A stretch of DNA of 64,000 bases from Brachypodium distachyon (taxonomy: Eukaryota > Streptophyta > Magnoliopsida > Poales > Poaceae). The notes under the pieces were generated by a model. The model worked only from the letters and a program-made list of their open reading frames with translations, did not search any database and had not been told where the DNA came from. Shown here piece after piece: positions 1 to 10,317 of this stretch; the first letter of the stretch is position 1; the number at the start of each line of letters is the position of its first letter. A program made the position numbers and the translations under genes. The DNA lies in contig NC_016134.3 of the NCBI RefSeq assembly GCF_000005505.3, positions 21,590,584 to 21,654,583 on the forward strand, given 5' to 3'.

Positions 1-115
1 CAACAAAGGATGTCTCGAATTTGACCAAATGTGAATGCATCTATATACTAAGTCATGTCTAGATACATCCAAATTTTGACAAACTCGAGACATCTTTTGT
101 TAGACGGAGGGAGTA
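1..115. mobile_element. Stowaway MITE, left end cut by window
   Basis: The right end reads ACGGAGGGAGTA, the standard Stowaway (Tc1/mariner-type) terminus with TA. The body (ACTAAGTCATGTCTAGATAC) matches the complete copy at 62578-62704, so only the first dozen or so bases lie outside the window. Non-coding. The bases just after it (CCTCCGTCTCATATTAAG) look like the left end of a second Stowaway into which the next element was inserted. Confidence 0.85.
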
Positions 116-239
116 ATTCCTCCGTCTCATATTAAGAGTCTCTTTGGGAGGGCTTAACTTCACCTAAACTTCACTTCACCTCTAAACTCCACTTCACCTC
201 AACTCCACTCCACCTGAGAAATGTGTTTGGCACACAAAC

Positions 240-1133
240 TGTCGTAGCACGGGGCTCAGACACCGGGGATGCGCGAGCACCCCCTTTTAGGTTCGGCAGT
301 AGGCGACGGGGATCGCTCCGGCGATCGCTAGCGAGGCCAATGTCAAGCGTTGGGACACGGTGAACACAAGATCGTTTTTACCCAGGTTCGGGCCACCCTG
401 AGGTGTAAAACCCTACGTCCTACTTCTGAGTTTGCTATTAACCGATGAGCAAGGGTTTACAAGTTGCCAGGGGAAGTCCCCGGGTGCTCTCTCTCTTCTT
501 AGCCCAAGTGATACTTGCTACTCTTGGCTAGAATTAGTAGTGAACCGAGAGTCCATCCAACCCTTTGACCGTTGGCGGGGGTCCTCCTTTTATGCTCAAG
601 GGGATACCACAGGTGCCTCGATGCATGGGTGACAAATGGTGAATAGGGAGCCAGGGCAGCTCGGCCCTACTGCGCTGGCTTGCATGCAGTATGGGTAGCC
701 CTACAACTAGGGTCCTACGTGCCTAAAATTTACACCGGGCCAGTCACTGTAAGCTGACTGGACGGGGAATCCCCTTTCTGTCGGTGCATTTAATGCTTGA
801 GTGTGCTCCACTCCTTGTCCTGACGAACCCAGCGCACGGGGAGCCTGCCGAGCGGCCACGTGGTGTCGCTTCCTGCCCACTCGGTCCCGTTCCTGTTGCG
901 GGCGCTTGCGCCTGGGAACGTCCTTCCCGGCAAGTGACCTTCCCAGGAAGCGCTTAGGCGGGATTTCTCTTGCTGCCCTTCAGGCCAACCCCCGCAACCC
1001 GGCTAGCCTTGCCGTGCTGGTGACTTGCCGGGCAGCTCGCGGGGTGTTGCCTGGGGTGCGATCCTCCCGGGGAGCAAGCAAGGTGGCCCACGCGTCATGC
1101 AGCGGTTGTACCCCGGGCGCCATTGGTGTGACA
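240..1133 (-). repeat. LTR of Gypsy element (3' LTR in element sense)
   Basis: Begins TGTCGTAGCACG and ends GTGTGACA, and is collinear with 7799-8692 at exactly the same length. Open frames inside it are GC-rich artefacts. Confidence 0.9.
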
Positions 1134-1502
1134 GTAGCCCCTGGGCGTGGGCCGGCAACGCCTGTTCCCGGGTGGACTCTTCCCTGGTCGGTTGCCGGGC
1201 TACGCCCTTAACCGACGCCTGGGTCCCGAGCCGCTTCGGGTCCTCGTCTATGCGCTGCTTCAAGGATTCTACCGTTACGGGTAGAGTAGTGGGCGCGAGA
1301 TTTCCGCCCTAACCTCCTCCTTAAACACGGGTGGTTAAGGCCACGCCCTGCGCTATCCTCTTGAAGTGTAGTTATCCCCAGCGCACCCGTAGGGTGCGGA
1401 TGCGACCGTTGCTTAGCGCCGAGGTGCTATAAGACCCCCACCGCTGCGCTAAGGAGCAAACACTTGGCCCCCCAGCCTTTCTTCTCCATCCTCATGCTTT
1501 GA

Positions 1503-1839
1503 TGAGGACATCCCACATGTTGATACACCCGCAGCACCTATAGTCACATTACAAGGACCTATCACAAGAGCTCGTGCACGCCAACTTAATTATCAGGTAC
1601 TTTTGTTTCTTGGAATGATTCTTCACATACATGAGAATATGATGCCGCCTAAATCAGATGTGTTTGTCACACTTAGGAATGATGGACCTAGCATGGATGA
1701 GAGGGACAAGCATTGGAGCATGATCACATATGGAGATGAAGGCAGCAAGCGTGTGAGGATTGAACATGGCGCCCCCAACGGTAGATTTCAGAACGTTGAA
1801 GCCACCATAATGAGAGATGAAGATGTGGGCGAAATATAG
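1503..1839 (+). pseudogene. C-terminal end of a Gypsy pol polyprotein (fragment)
   Basis: The plus-strand frame starts inside a polyprotein (DEDIPHVDTP), contains GPITRARARQLNYQV, a conserved stretch after the integrase of many grass Gypsy elements, and ends at a stop at 1837-1839. Nothing upstream of about 1500 continues it. It is followed directly by LTR-like sequence, so together they are the 3' end of a second, plus-strand Gypsy lodged inside the minus-strand Tat-like element. The mechanism (truncated insertion or recombination) cannot be read from the sequence. Confidence 0.7.
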
Positions 1840-2403
1840 AGCTTTTCCCTTCATATTTTCGTCCACATAATTATATGGTGCCGCGTCGCCTTTTAAGTTT
1901 GGGCTAGGCCCATGTAATTTTTGTCCACATACATAGGCTGAACTTTTAGAGTCTGTATAGGTAAAGGAAACCAACCTAGAGTGGGTTTCGGCCTTCTTTC
2001 CCAAGGCTGGCCGCATACCCCTCTAGTCCTCCATATATACCCCCATTAGGTCTTCGTTTAGACTTGGATTTTTTTTAGTTTAAAACTTAGCTATTTGCTA
2101 CTCTTCGCCATAGGCACAAGTGTCAAATCGACCTTCTGTACTACGCGCTTGCAGAATCCCATCAATAAAGCTTCACCTTTATTCGCAATATCTTGATTGC
2201 ATCTATAACTCTTGCTTGTTCTTCGGTTGCATGCAGGGATTGATCCTTCGTGATCAGGTTGATCTAGCTCCGGCGTGGTCAATAACCTCGAAAGTTGGTG
2301 TAGCGATCGCTAAGTCGCAACGTCTCGCACGTCTGTAGCTGGTTCATCAACATCGACATCCACCCAAAAATCGATAGCTATCTTCTCATCGAAAGATCGG
2401 GCA
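1840..2403 (+). repeat. LTR-like fragment, plus orientation
   Basis: Homologous in inverted orientation to 5190-5715: shared blocks include the run around TTGCTTGTTCTTCG, the run around GTTGGTGTA, and the end CATCGAAAGATCGGGCA. It follows the pol C-terminus at 1503-1839, as a 3' LTR would. Exact start unclear. Confidence 0.55.
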
Positions 2404-2465
2404 CCTTTACCCCTATCACGCTCCCTTGCGCTCCTGAATCCTGCTAGCTTCCGCCCGCGTTCCCC

Positions 2466-4490
2466 ATGGCGCCCACCGCTCCCAAGAAAGGGAAAGGCTC
2501 CAAGAAGCCCGCGGCCAGCAAGAGAGAGACGGCTCCCAAGACGCCCGCCTCGGAGAAGGACCAGAAGAGGCGGGCGCTGAGGGCCATGCACGCCTTCTTC
2601 CGGCCCGGCTACAATGGCGAGGGGCTGGACAAGGTCCGGCACGCCGTCGCCTCGTGGTTCAACGAGTACGGGGAGACCCTCATCTTCCCCGCCGGTGCCG
2701 AGCACCAGGAGAACGATTTCCTGGTGTTCGCGCGCTTCATCCTCGCCGGGCTGGTGCCTCCGTTCTCCCTGTTCCTCCACGCGCTCATGGAGGCGTATCG
2801 GCTTCGGGTGGCGCAACTCCACCCCACCTCCCTCTTCCTCCTCGCCATCTTCCAGCTCCTCTGCGAGGGGTTTGTCGGAGTGGTGCCATCGGTGGCATTA
2901 TTCCGGCACTGCTTCTACCCGCGCGTCGAGCAGGCGGGGACGATGTCGTCGGGGGTGGTCTTCCGCGCTCGCGATCGGATGACATCGGAGTTCATCGTCC
3001 TGTCAAATAAGAAGATCGAGAAAGAGTGGCGCGCGGACTGGTGCTGGGTTCGTGTGGAGGAACCCGAGGAGTTCATCTACACGCCCACCGAGCTGCCGGT
3101 GCCCAACGACACCTGGCGGAACCGCTACAGCCGCGACGCCGAACTCCTCCCCATCGTCGAGAGAATCAAGGCCCTGCGGCTAGCAGGGCTCACCGACCTC
3201 GATGTGGCGCGCACCTACATCAGCCGGTGTATCGCGCCACTGCAGCTGCGCTCCCGCCCCGCGTGGATGTACACGGGCCCGGGGACACCACCCACCTCCA
3301 GCACGGGGGCGTGGCCCCGAAAGCAATCTGGGCGTGGGTGAAGGGGATCACCGGCGAAGACGCCCCCTTCACAGAGCTGCCGCCGGGGGCTCCCTCCCTC
3401 CATGCTGGCGTCCCGGGGTTGCACAAGATTATCAGCGGCTACCCACCCTGCGACGAGAAGGGGCTGATGTCTGACTCCCCTGCTCGGGCCCCGCGTCCCC
3501 CTCCACCCGCAACCCGAGGGAAGCGGGTGGCCGAGGACAGTGGAGGAGAGTCGGAGCTCAGCTGGCCCGACCTCGAGTCCTCCGGCAACGAGGCGGGTCA
3601 AGTTGCCGGGACCCAAGCGGTCCTCCCCGCGGCGGAGGAGGACGAGGACGACGACGACGCACCCTCGATCGTGCGGAGGTCAAGAGCGCCCACAGCAGCG
3701 TCCGCCTCTGCAGTGTCCGCTAGCGCCGTGGCGGCTCCTGCGGCAACCAGGGGCGCAGCAACCCCACGGGCGCCCACGGCCCCGCCCAAGCGGGGACTCT
3801 TCCGGGAGTTCAAGCTCAACCCCCCGAAGGACGGGACCCCAACGGGAGCCGGCAAGAGGGGGAGAGCCGACTCGCCACCTGCTGCGCCGAGAAAGAAGCC
3901 GCGCACCCGGGCCCGTGCCAGCACCGACCTGGGGGGCGCGGGGGCCGGTGGCGCCACCACTGCGCCTGCCGTCGACCCAATCCCGGTGGAGGAGGAGCCG
4001 GCAACAGGTACTGACCCCTTCCCTGGTTCTATTGTTTACAATTCTCCTGCCTATCGATCCGTAACTGTGCTGCTTTCTTGATTCACAGGCGAAGTCCAGC
4101 CCGCGGCGGGCGCCCCGGCAACAACGGCTGGGACGGAGGAGGAGGAGGCTCCTCCCGCAAGCTCCGCGGCTCCGCAAGGTCCTCATTCAGAGCTTCCTTG
4201 CGTCCATCACCGGGTAACTTAGTTTATTTTTAGATTCTAATTCTTTTCTTTACGCACAACCGACTGCGCCCATGACGGGAGCGGGCGATGCGGTGGTGGA
4301 TCTCGGCTCCGACGTCGAAGATGCGGGGACGAGAGAGGAGCCGGAACAGGCTCCCGCGCCAAGCTCCCCCGCGCCGGACACAACGGTGGCGGCGTCCACC
4401 GTCGCTACCGAGGCGGAGCTCGGCGGCGCGTCCTGTGCCGTGCAGGCCGATGACGACATCATCCATGTAGGCCTTAGCGTTTCGGCCTAG
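2466..4490 (+). pseudogene. Antisense ORF of the Gypsy element ('putative gypsy type transposon', PF04195-like)
   Basis: Encoded opposite to gag and RT. It starts at ATG 2466 (context CCCATGGCG) with a basic Lys/Ala/Pro-rich leader. A conserved core follows from about residue 60 to 290, with FSLFLHALMEAYRLRVAQLH and WMYTGP, which I recognise as the family once annotated as 'putative gypsy type transposon'. Near 3288 one G is missing relative to the family reading, so the frame stops at 3341. The next frame continues the homology (HGGVAPKAIWAWVKGITGED) into an acidic, Pro/Ala-rich tail ending at an apparent intron 4018-4088 (GT...CAG). A last exon-like stretch (4089-4490) runs to the junction with the antisense RT. 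Function unknown. Antisense ORFs of this type are established for Tat/Retand-like elements. Confidence 0.65.
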
Positions 4491-5177
4491 CTGGGATCCC
4501 AAACACTCGCGTAAAGCACGCAGGAATATTGAGCCCGCGTTCTTCAACCCGAATGGCATGCACGTGTAGCAGTAACAGCCAACCGGGGTGATGAATGCCC
4601 TTTTTTCTTCATCTTCGATTGCCATCTTAATTTGATGGTAGCCGGAAAAAGCATCCAGAAAACACAGCAAATCACAACAGGTAGTGGAATCTACTATTTG
4701 ATCAATGCGAGGTATAGGGAAAGGATCTTTAGGACACACACGGTTAAGATCAGTAAAATCTACACACATGCGAAGTTTACACTCCCCCTTGGGTACTACT
4801 ACAGGGTTAGCTAGCCAAGTGGGGTACAGTACTTCCCTGATATCCTCCGCAGCTTTAAGCTTGTCCACTTCTTGCTTGATGAAATCTTTGCGCTCTTATG
4901 CTTGTCGGCGGATTTTCTGCTTGACAGGGCGGGCGTCTGGACGCACCGCGAGCCGATGCTCGATCACCTCCCTAGGGACCTCGGGACGGTCCGACGGTTC
5001 CCAGGCGAACACGTCGGCGTTCTCCCGGAGGAAAGTGATGAGGGCGCTTTCCTATTTGGCATTGAGGTTCGCACCAACGGTGACGGTGCGCTCCTCGTTG
5101 CCGGCTTGGAGGGGCAGCTTCTTCACCTTGGTGCCTTCTTCCTTGAGCTTCTGGCCCTTGCCGGGGCACGAGCTTGA
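4453..5177 (-). pseudogene. Gypsy reverse transcriptase, 3'-truncated
   Basis: Read leftward from 5177, the frame contains the approach to RT (EHRLAVRPDARPVKQKIRRQ), then CVDFTDLNRVCPKDPFP, FLDAFSGYHQIKM, CMPFGLKNA and the catalytic YMDD close to 4453. In-frame stops occur before the RT core. The protein is cut immediately after YMDDVV, where the sequence passes into the last block of the plus-strand antisense ORF. The thumb, RNase H and integrase are absent. The family assignment to Tat-like Gypsy is firm; activity is excluded by the truncation. Confidence 0.85.
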
Positions 5178-5189
5178 TACGGGTGCGGG

Positions 5190-5715
5190 TGGCCCGATCT
5201 TTCGATGAGATTGATAACTCTCGATTTGGGTAGGAGGTGACGTTGACGATCCGACTACGGCCTAGGAGGCAGCGCCTTAGCAATCGATACACCAACTCCA
5301 AAGGGTTATTGATCACGCGGGGGCACGATCAACCTGACCACGTCTTTGTTCCTGCAAGCAATCGAAGAACAAGCAAGAACAAGATAAATAGCGGATGCAA
5401 TCTAAAATTGCGAGTATACTATATCAAACCAATGTCTCAACGAGACGATAAGTTGGAGTCTTGACGACGGTAAAACAGGTGGTCTAACCGACACACGCGA
5501 TTACACGAAAGTAGCAAAGATGGCTAAACTTTATCTAATCAAAACCCAAGGCTCCTTAGGGGGGCTCATGGGGTATATAAAGGAGGAGGGAGAGATATTT
5601 CGTCCACCTTGAGTAAGGAGGCCGAAATCCAACTCTATCTCTAACTTTCCTAACAAACTACAACTCTTTAGGAAACAGAAAAACAGATCCGTCAGCTTGT
5701 TTTGTCCGTCACGGT
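5190..5715 (-). repeat. LTR-like fragment, minus orientation, splitting the protease
   Basis: Diverged inverted counterpart of 1840-2403, running from TGGCCCGATCTTTCGATGAG. It interrupts the polyprotein just after the protease-like motif VLVDNGAGL encoded near 5730-5750, and RT-coding sequence resumes at 5177. No target duplication was found. Right boundary approximate. A TATA-like GGGGTATATAAAGG lies at about 5570-5583 (plus reading). Confidence 0.5.
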
Positions 5716-7473
5716 CAGCACGAGTCGAATCTCTTGTCCAACCCCGCTCCGTTGTCCACCAACACCTTGGTCACCGTCATGTTGTTGATGATCGGTGAGA
5801 CCACGAAGGGTAAAACCCCTGAACCCAGCTGCCGGGCTGGGTGATCGTCGGCGCTGAAGGTGATCGGTACGTGCGACCACTTCAGCGGTTGCTGTGCCTC
5901 CATGTCCGGCAACGGCGCACACACCTCCCGGGTGAGGCGCTTCACCGCGGCATGGGATGAGAGAGCGTAAGCTCCCCCATGGATGCAGGCGACGCCGCGG
6001 GGCTCCTGGAAGCCGGGCTCGTCGCCCCCGCTGTAGTCGGACTCGCGCTGCTCCTCAGTTGAAGCAGGCGCCGGCCGCTCGGCGCTCTTCGTGGCGCTGC
6101 TTGCGCCTCTGCTTGATACCTTGCAGGATGCGGCAATCCTGCGCGTCATGGGTAGCGTTGGCATGGATGGGGCAGCGAGACGTGTCGCTCGGCTTGCCGC
6201 CAGACCCGCCCGCAGGCGAGGCCTTCTTCGTAGGCCTCGAGGCAGCACCCGACTCCGCGGCGAGGATTTGCTTCCCATTGCGCTTGCGGGAGCTCTTCTT
6301 CGGCCTTAGCGGCGAGTTCGGGCGCTAAGCGCCCTTCCTCGGTGATGGCGCACTTGTGCGCCAAGGCGTAGAGCTCCTGCGTCGTTTGGATCCGATGTGT
6401 GCTCAGCTTCTCCCGCATCTTGGGGTCGCGGACATTGATGGCGAAGGTGTTGATGATGGTGGAAGCCTCCGCCTCTGGAATGGAGTAGGAGACACTAGAG
6501 AAGCGGTTGACGAAGCTCCACGACGTCTCTCCTGGCTTCTACACCACGGTGTGCAGCTCCACCATGGTTCCCGGGCGTTTGTAGCCGCCTTGGAACACGC
6601 TCACGAACTGCTCGCGCAGGTCCGACCAAGTGGCTATGGACCCGGCAGGCAGGTTGAGGAGCCAAGTTCTCGCTGCTCCCTTGAGGACCATCAGGAACCA
6701 ATTAGCGCTGACCTTGTCGTCGGCGCCAATGGCGTGCATCCCCAACGTGTAGGTTAGGAGGAAATTCTTCGGGTTCACGGTCCCATCGTACGTCCCGAGC
6801 GCCGGCGCTCGGAACTTGCGGGGCCATGTTACCCAGCGCAGCTCGCGGGTGAACGTGGTGCAACCGTCCTCGGCGCCCATGGGAGCATCCTCCTGCTCCT
6901 CTGGACGCAGGCGCTCTGCCTCACGCCGCCACCGATGCTCAAGGCATTGGCGGAGGTCTTCCTGCTGGCGGGCGTTCAGAACGCCCCGCGCGTCACCCCG
7001 CGTGACGGTAGGTGACGAATCCGAGGACCCCTCAGGATCCCCGCCTCCTTGCCCTCCCTGTGGGGGAGGGTTTTCTCCTTGCCCCGAGGCGTGGGGCGCG
7101 TCTCCGCGGCACATGTTCTGCCCGCGGCCTGAGCCAGCCGGGGCGCCCTCGCCCTGTGGCTGCTGGGCGGCGAGGCGAGTGCGAGGAGCGCGTCCAACTC
7201 TGCCCTCCACGCCTCGTGTGCCGGCGTGCCTTGCTGTGGCTCGTACCGCACCATGACTCGCGCGGCAATGATGGCTTCTTCCGGGGTTTGGGCTGGGAGC
7301 AATCGATTCTCCGACCGGCTGCCCCGCAGCCCTGTCCCCCGGCGCACCCGGGTGAGTAGGGTGCGATCCTGACAGCGTCGCTCACGACGCGGTGTGTTCG
7401 TGGCGTAGCTGCCGCTGCATGTCTCGAGCCTGTGAGTGAACTCGCTGGCCGGCGCGGGCGGCATCGTGGCCAC
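5716..7473 (-). pseudogene. Gypsy gag to start of protease, broken
   Basis: Minus-strand coding with three frame segments. From 7473: a Pro/Ala-rich N-terminus and a conserved block (AQTPEEAIIAARVMVRYEPQ). After a frame change near 7150, the capsid-like core (FRAPALGTYDGTVNPKNFL, WFLMVLKGAARTWLLNLPAG, WSDLREQFVSVFQG) ends at a stop at 6539-6541. Homology continues past that stop to about 6140 with a further frame change near 6290. A CPIHANATHDAQDC-type C/H cluster (about 6125-6170) resembles the zinc-knuckle region of this lineage. The last recognisable piece is a protease active-site-like VLVDNGAGL. At least two frame changes and one nonsense codon make it non-functional. Confidence 0.8.
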
Positions 7474-7798
7474 TCGCGCGACTGGCTCCGGCGCTGGGAG
7501 CCGCTGCCCCCTCAGCCGGTTGTCCGCCGACGGCCGAGGAGGTGGGGGGGGGGCAGCGGCGACTGCTGCGCCCGAGAGGGCTCATGGTTCTCCTGAGCCT
7601 GCGACGCAGGTGGCGCGTTGTGCGACCGCGTGTGCGCCACTGGGGCGCCACGCGGGTCGATCCGAGAGTCACCAGCCCATTTGGGAGGCAGGGCGACGGG
7701 CTCGGTTGTCGGGGTAGACGGGGCCGATGCTGCTGTAGACGACGGCGCCGGCGGTCACCGACGAGCTCTCCTTACGCCCCCCTACCTGGCGTGCCAGA

Positions 7799-8692
7799 TG
7801 TCGTAGCACGGGGCTCAGACACCGGGGATGCGTGAGCACCCCCTTTTAGGTTAGGTAGAGGGCGACGGGGATCGCTCCGGCGATCACCGGCGAGGCCAAT
7901 GTCAAGTGTTGGGACACGGTGAACACAAGATCGTTTTTACCCAGGTTCGGGCCACCTTGAGGTGTAAAACCCTACGTCTTGCTTTTGAGTTTGCTGTTAA
8001 CTGATGAGCAAGGGTTTACAAGTTGCCAGGGGGAGTCCCCGGGTGCTCTCTCTCTTCTTAGCTAAGTGCTACTTGCTACTCTTGGCTAGAATTAGTAGTG
8101 AACCGAGAGTCCATCCAACCCTTGGACCGTTGGCGGGGGTCCTCCTTTTATACTCAAGGGGATACCACAGGTGCCTTGGTGCATGGGTGACAAATGGCGA
8201 CCAGGGAGCCAGGGCAGCTCGGCCCTGCCGCGCTGGCTTGCATGCAGGATGGGTAGCCCTGCAACTAGGGTCCTACGTGCCTAAAATTTACACCAGGCCA
8301 GTCACTATAGGCTGACTGGACGGGGAATCCCCTTTCTATCGGTGCATTTAATGCTTGAGTGTGCTCCACTTCTTGTCCTGACGAACCCTGCGCACGGGGA
8401 GCCCGCCGAGCGGCCACGTGGCGTTGCTGTCCTGCCCACTCTGTCCCGCTCCTGTTGCGGGCGCCTGCGCCCGGGAATGCCCTTCTCGGCAAGTGACCTT
8501 CCCGGGAAGCACCCAGGCGGGATTTCTCTTGCTGCCCTCCAGGGCAACCCCCGCAGCCCGGCTAGCCCTGCCGTGCTGGTGACTTGCCGGGCAGCTCGCG
8601 CGGTGCTGCCCGGGGTGCGATCCTACCGGGGAGCAAGCAAGGTGGCCCACGCATCATGTAGTGGTGGTACCCCGGGTGCCACTGGTGCGACA
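7799..8692 (-). repeat. LTR of Gypsy element (5' LTR in element sense)
   Basis: Collinear 894-bp partner of 240-1133, with the same TG...CA ends. The CAAAC duplication follows at 8693-8697 and Harbinger sequence resumes. Confidence 0.9.
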
Positions 8693-8697
8693 CAAAC

Positions 8698-9450
8698 CAG
8701 TTCCAGATTGCCATTTCCCTTGTTTGCCTTTATTTTAATCTGTTTCTTTTCAGCCAAGGCACCAATCTTTTTCATCTCATCTTGCATGACCTGGGATGTC
8801 TTCGACTTCTTGGACTTCTCACCCACAGCCTTTGCACCTCTCCTTTTCCCTTTCACATTGCTCGGAGACTCATCTAGCTCATCAATGTCAATACCATCCT
8901 CGCCATCAAGATTAATGACATCTTCCACAATGTTTGGTTGGGGCAAGTCTCCCGAAGTAGGACACCAATGATCATGTCTGTCATTAGTGATATCTTCAAA
9001 GATAAGGTTCAGATTGTCCTGATTACGAATACCTTGCTTTTACGAATACCTTGCTTTTGAAACCTTCCACAAATGAAATAGATTAAGTATCACAAATGAA
9101 ATAGATTAAAATGCAACAAGTACATGTAAATGATAAAGAAAACATTTACCACTTTGGCCTTCCTCCACCATTCGGCGTCCTGATTGATGGTTCCCCCCCT
9201 CCCAGCCATCACCTGTTTGTTTCAACAACAACTTTTTCCATATGACATACTCATTCTTCAATTTATCCCATTTGTTCTTGATTTTCGTCTTCTTTAACTC
9301 GATGCCTGTCTTATCTTTAAACCTCTGGGAAATTTCCTCATATGCAACATTATTCAGGTGGCTATTTGGACGATTTCCACGGTGAACTTGGTCGGCAAAT
9401 AACTCAGTAATTATTCTAATATTATCATCATTCCAATTGATGGCAGCCAT
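8698..9450 (-). pseudogene. Harbinger-associated Myb/SANT-like DNA-binding protein, broken
   Basis: Minus strand, ATG at 9450 (MAAINWNDDNIRIITELFAD). The N-terminal ~90 residues are a Myb/SANT-like domain with the spaced Trp residues of PIF/Harbinger ORF1 proteins (KNKWDKLKNEYVIWKKLL). A run of seven G at about 9194-9200 puts the following AEWWRK block out of frame. A donor-like GGTAAAT follows near 9149. The next exon carries the family hallmark DHWCPTSG and a Lys-rich C-terminal region, but contains a 17-bp tandem duplication (9024-9040 and 9041-9057) bringing a stop. The Gypsy insertion at 8693 removes the rest. In the family this protein helps the transposase bind the element ends. Confidence 0.75.
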
Positions 9451-10314
9451 TCTTCAAATAAATTATTCAACAGGTTATTCAGTGCACCATCTAATGGGTA
9501 AACGGAATGAACATTTGTATGCCAACAATCTGGGCATACAACATGGTAACATATTTCTATGTGATATATGAAAAATACCTAATATATTCATACACAAGAT
9601 ACACAAGAGAGGATGGGAAAAACAGATAAAATGAAACAAAGAAGAAGCCTGCTACCTTCTGGTTCCAGGCGCAATCGAAGGAGAAGAGGAATCGGAGAGA
9701 AGAAGGCTTGCTTCAGAGGCGGAAAAGTCCTGCGAAATCAGGGATTAGCAAATCGATCTAGCAGAAGTCGGCGGCTAGGTGCTGCAGGAGGGGGATGGAG
9801 ATGATTTTACCTTCTCTGAGGATGGGGCGATGGCTTGGCAGCGCTGCAGTCCGGAGATGAGGAGGCGACTCCCCGTGGCGGTGGCTAATCGAGGTGGGCT
9901 TGCATGGATCGAGGGGGAGCTCGCGGGAGATTAGGGCGCGCTGGCCGGAGATGGAGGGCGGCGGGATCGCCGGAGATGGGGTGTGGCCGGCTCTGCCTAG
10001 GGCTGCAGATGAGCCGCCATGGCTCCGCCCTCTCTGTCGCCTGTTTCTGTCGATAGGTGGTAGACGAGGAGTCGGGCGCCTGGGTCTCTCAGGATAGATG
10101 GTATAACGGTTCGGTTTACTAATGGCATTAATGGGTAAATTATTCCAAGTTTAGGTGAAGTCCAGCAGGTGAAGCATCTCTTTCTTGACTCTAGTAAAAT
10201 GAATTAGAAAGGTATACTGTTCCACTTCACCAAACACATGAGTTTAGAGTATTTGGGACAACTTCACCTGATTTACTGATGAAACTGTGAAGTGGAGCTG
10301 TACCAAACAGGGCG
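9451..10314. other. Non-coding right arm of the Harbinger element
   Basis: Upstream flank of the Myb-like ORF: an AT-rich stretch to 9610, a G-rich stretch (9660-10090) with only spurious frames, then the subterminal region with repeated AACTTCACC/CACTTCACC words that mirror the left arm (150-215). Confidence 0.6.
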
Positions 10315-10317
10315 TAA

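Larger units (their letters stand above)
240..8692 (-). mobile_element. Ty3/Gypsy LTR retrotransposon, Tat-like lineage, non-autonomous
   Basis: Two LTRs of 894 bp (TGTCGTAGCACG...GACA) bound the element, and CAAAC is duplicated at 235-239 and 8693-8697. Gag and RT lie on the minus strand, so the element's 5' LTR is 7799-8692. The sequence just inside that LTR reads TCTGGCACGCC in element sense, a likely primer-binding region, and the other LTR is preceded by GGGGCTAC. The RT block has the wording of Tat-lineage elements (VDFTDLNRVCPKDPFP, YMDD). RNase H and integrase are missing and gag is broken, so it cannot move by itself. A plus-strand antisense ORF (2466 onward) is a known accessory of Tat-clade elements. 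Nine substitutions in the first ~125 LTR bases, counted by eye, show the copy is not recent. Confidence 0.85.
136..10314 (-). mobile_element. PIF/Harbinger DNA transposon, defective, with nested Gypsy element
   Basis: The left end GAGTCTCTTTGG...ACTTCAC and the reverse complement of the right end CGCCCTGTTTGG...ACTTCAC align without gaps over about 28 bases. Both are flanked by TAA (133-135 and 10315-10317), the target duplication expected for PIF/Harbinger. The internal minus-strand gene is the Myb/SANT-like protein that accompanies Harbinger transposases in plants. No DDE transposase is visible: only 104 bases of the element remain left of the nested Gypsy, so it is a deletion derivative. 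Without the Gypsy the element is about 1.7 kb. Its right end lies about 615 bases upstream of the ABCI11 start codon. Confidence 0.75.

Noticed and set aside
801..1312. Overlapping open frames on both strands
   Set aside because: They lie in a GC-rich LTR; the same frames recur in the partner LTR with substitutions that do not respect codons.
8342..8971. 209-codon plus-strand frame
   Set aside because: It joins LTR sequence to the antisense of the Harbinger Myb gene across an insertion boundary.
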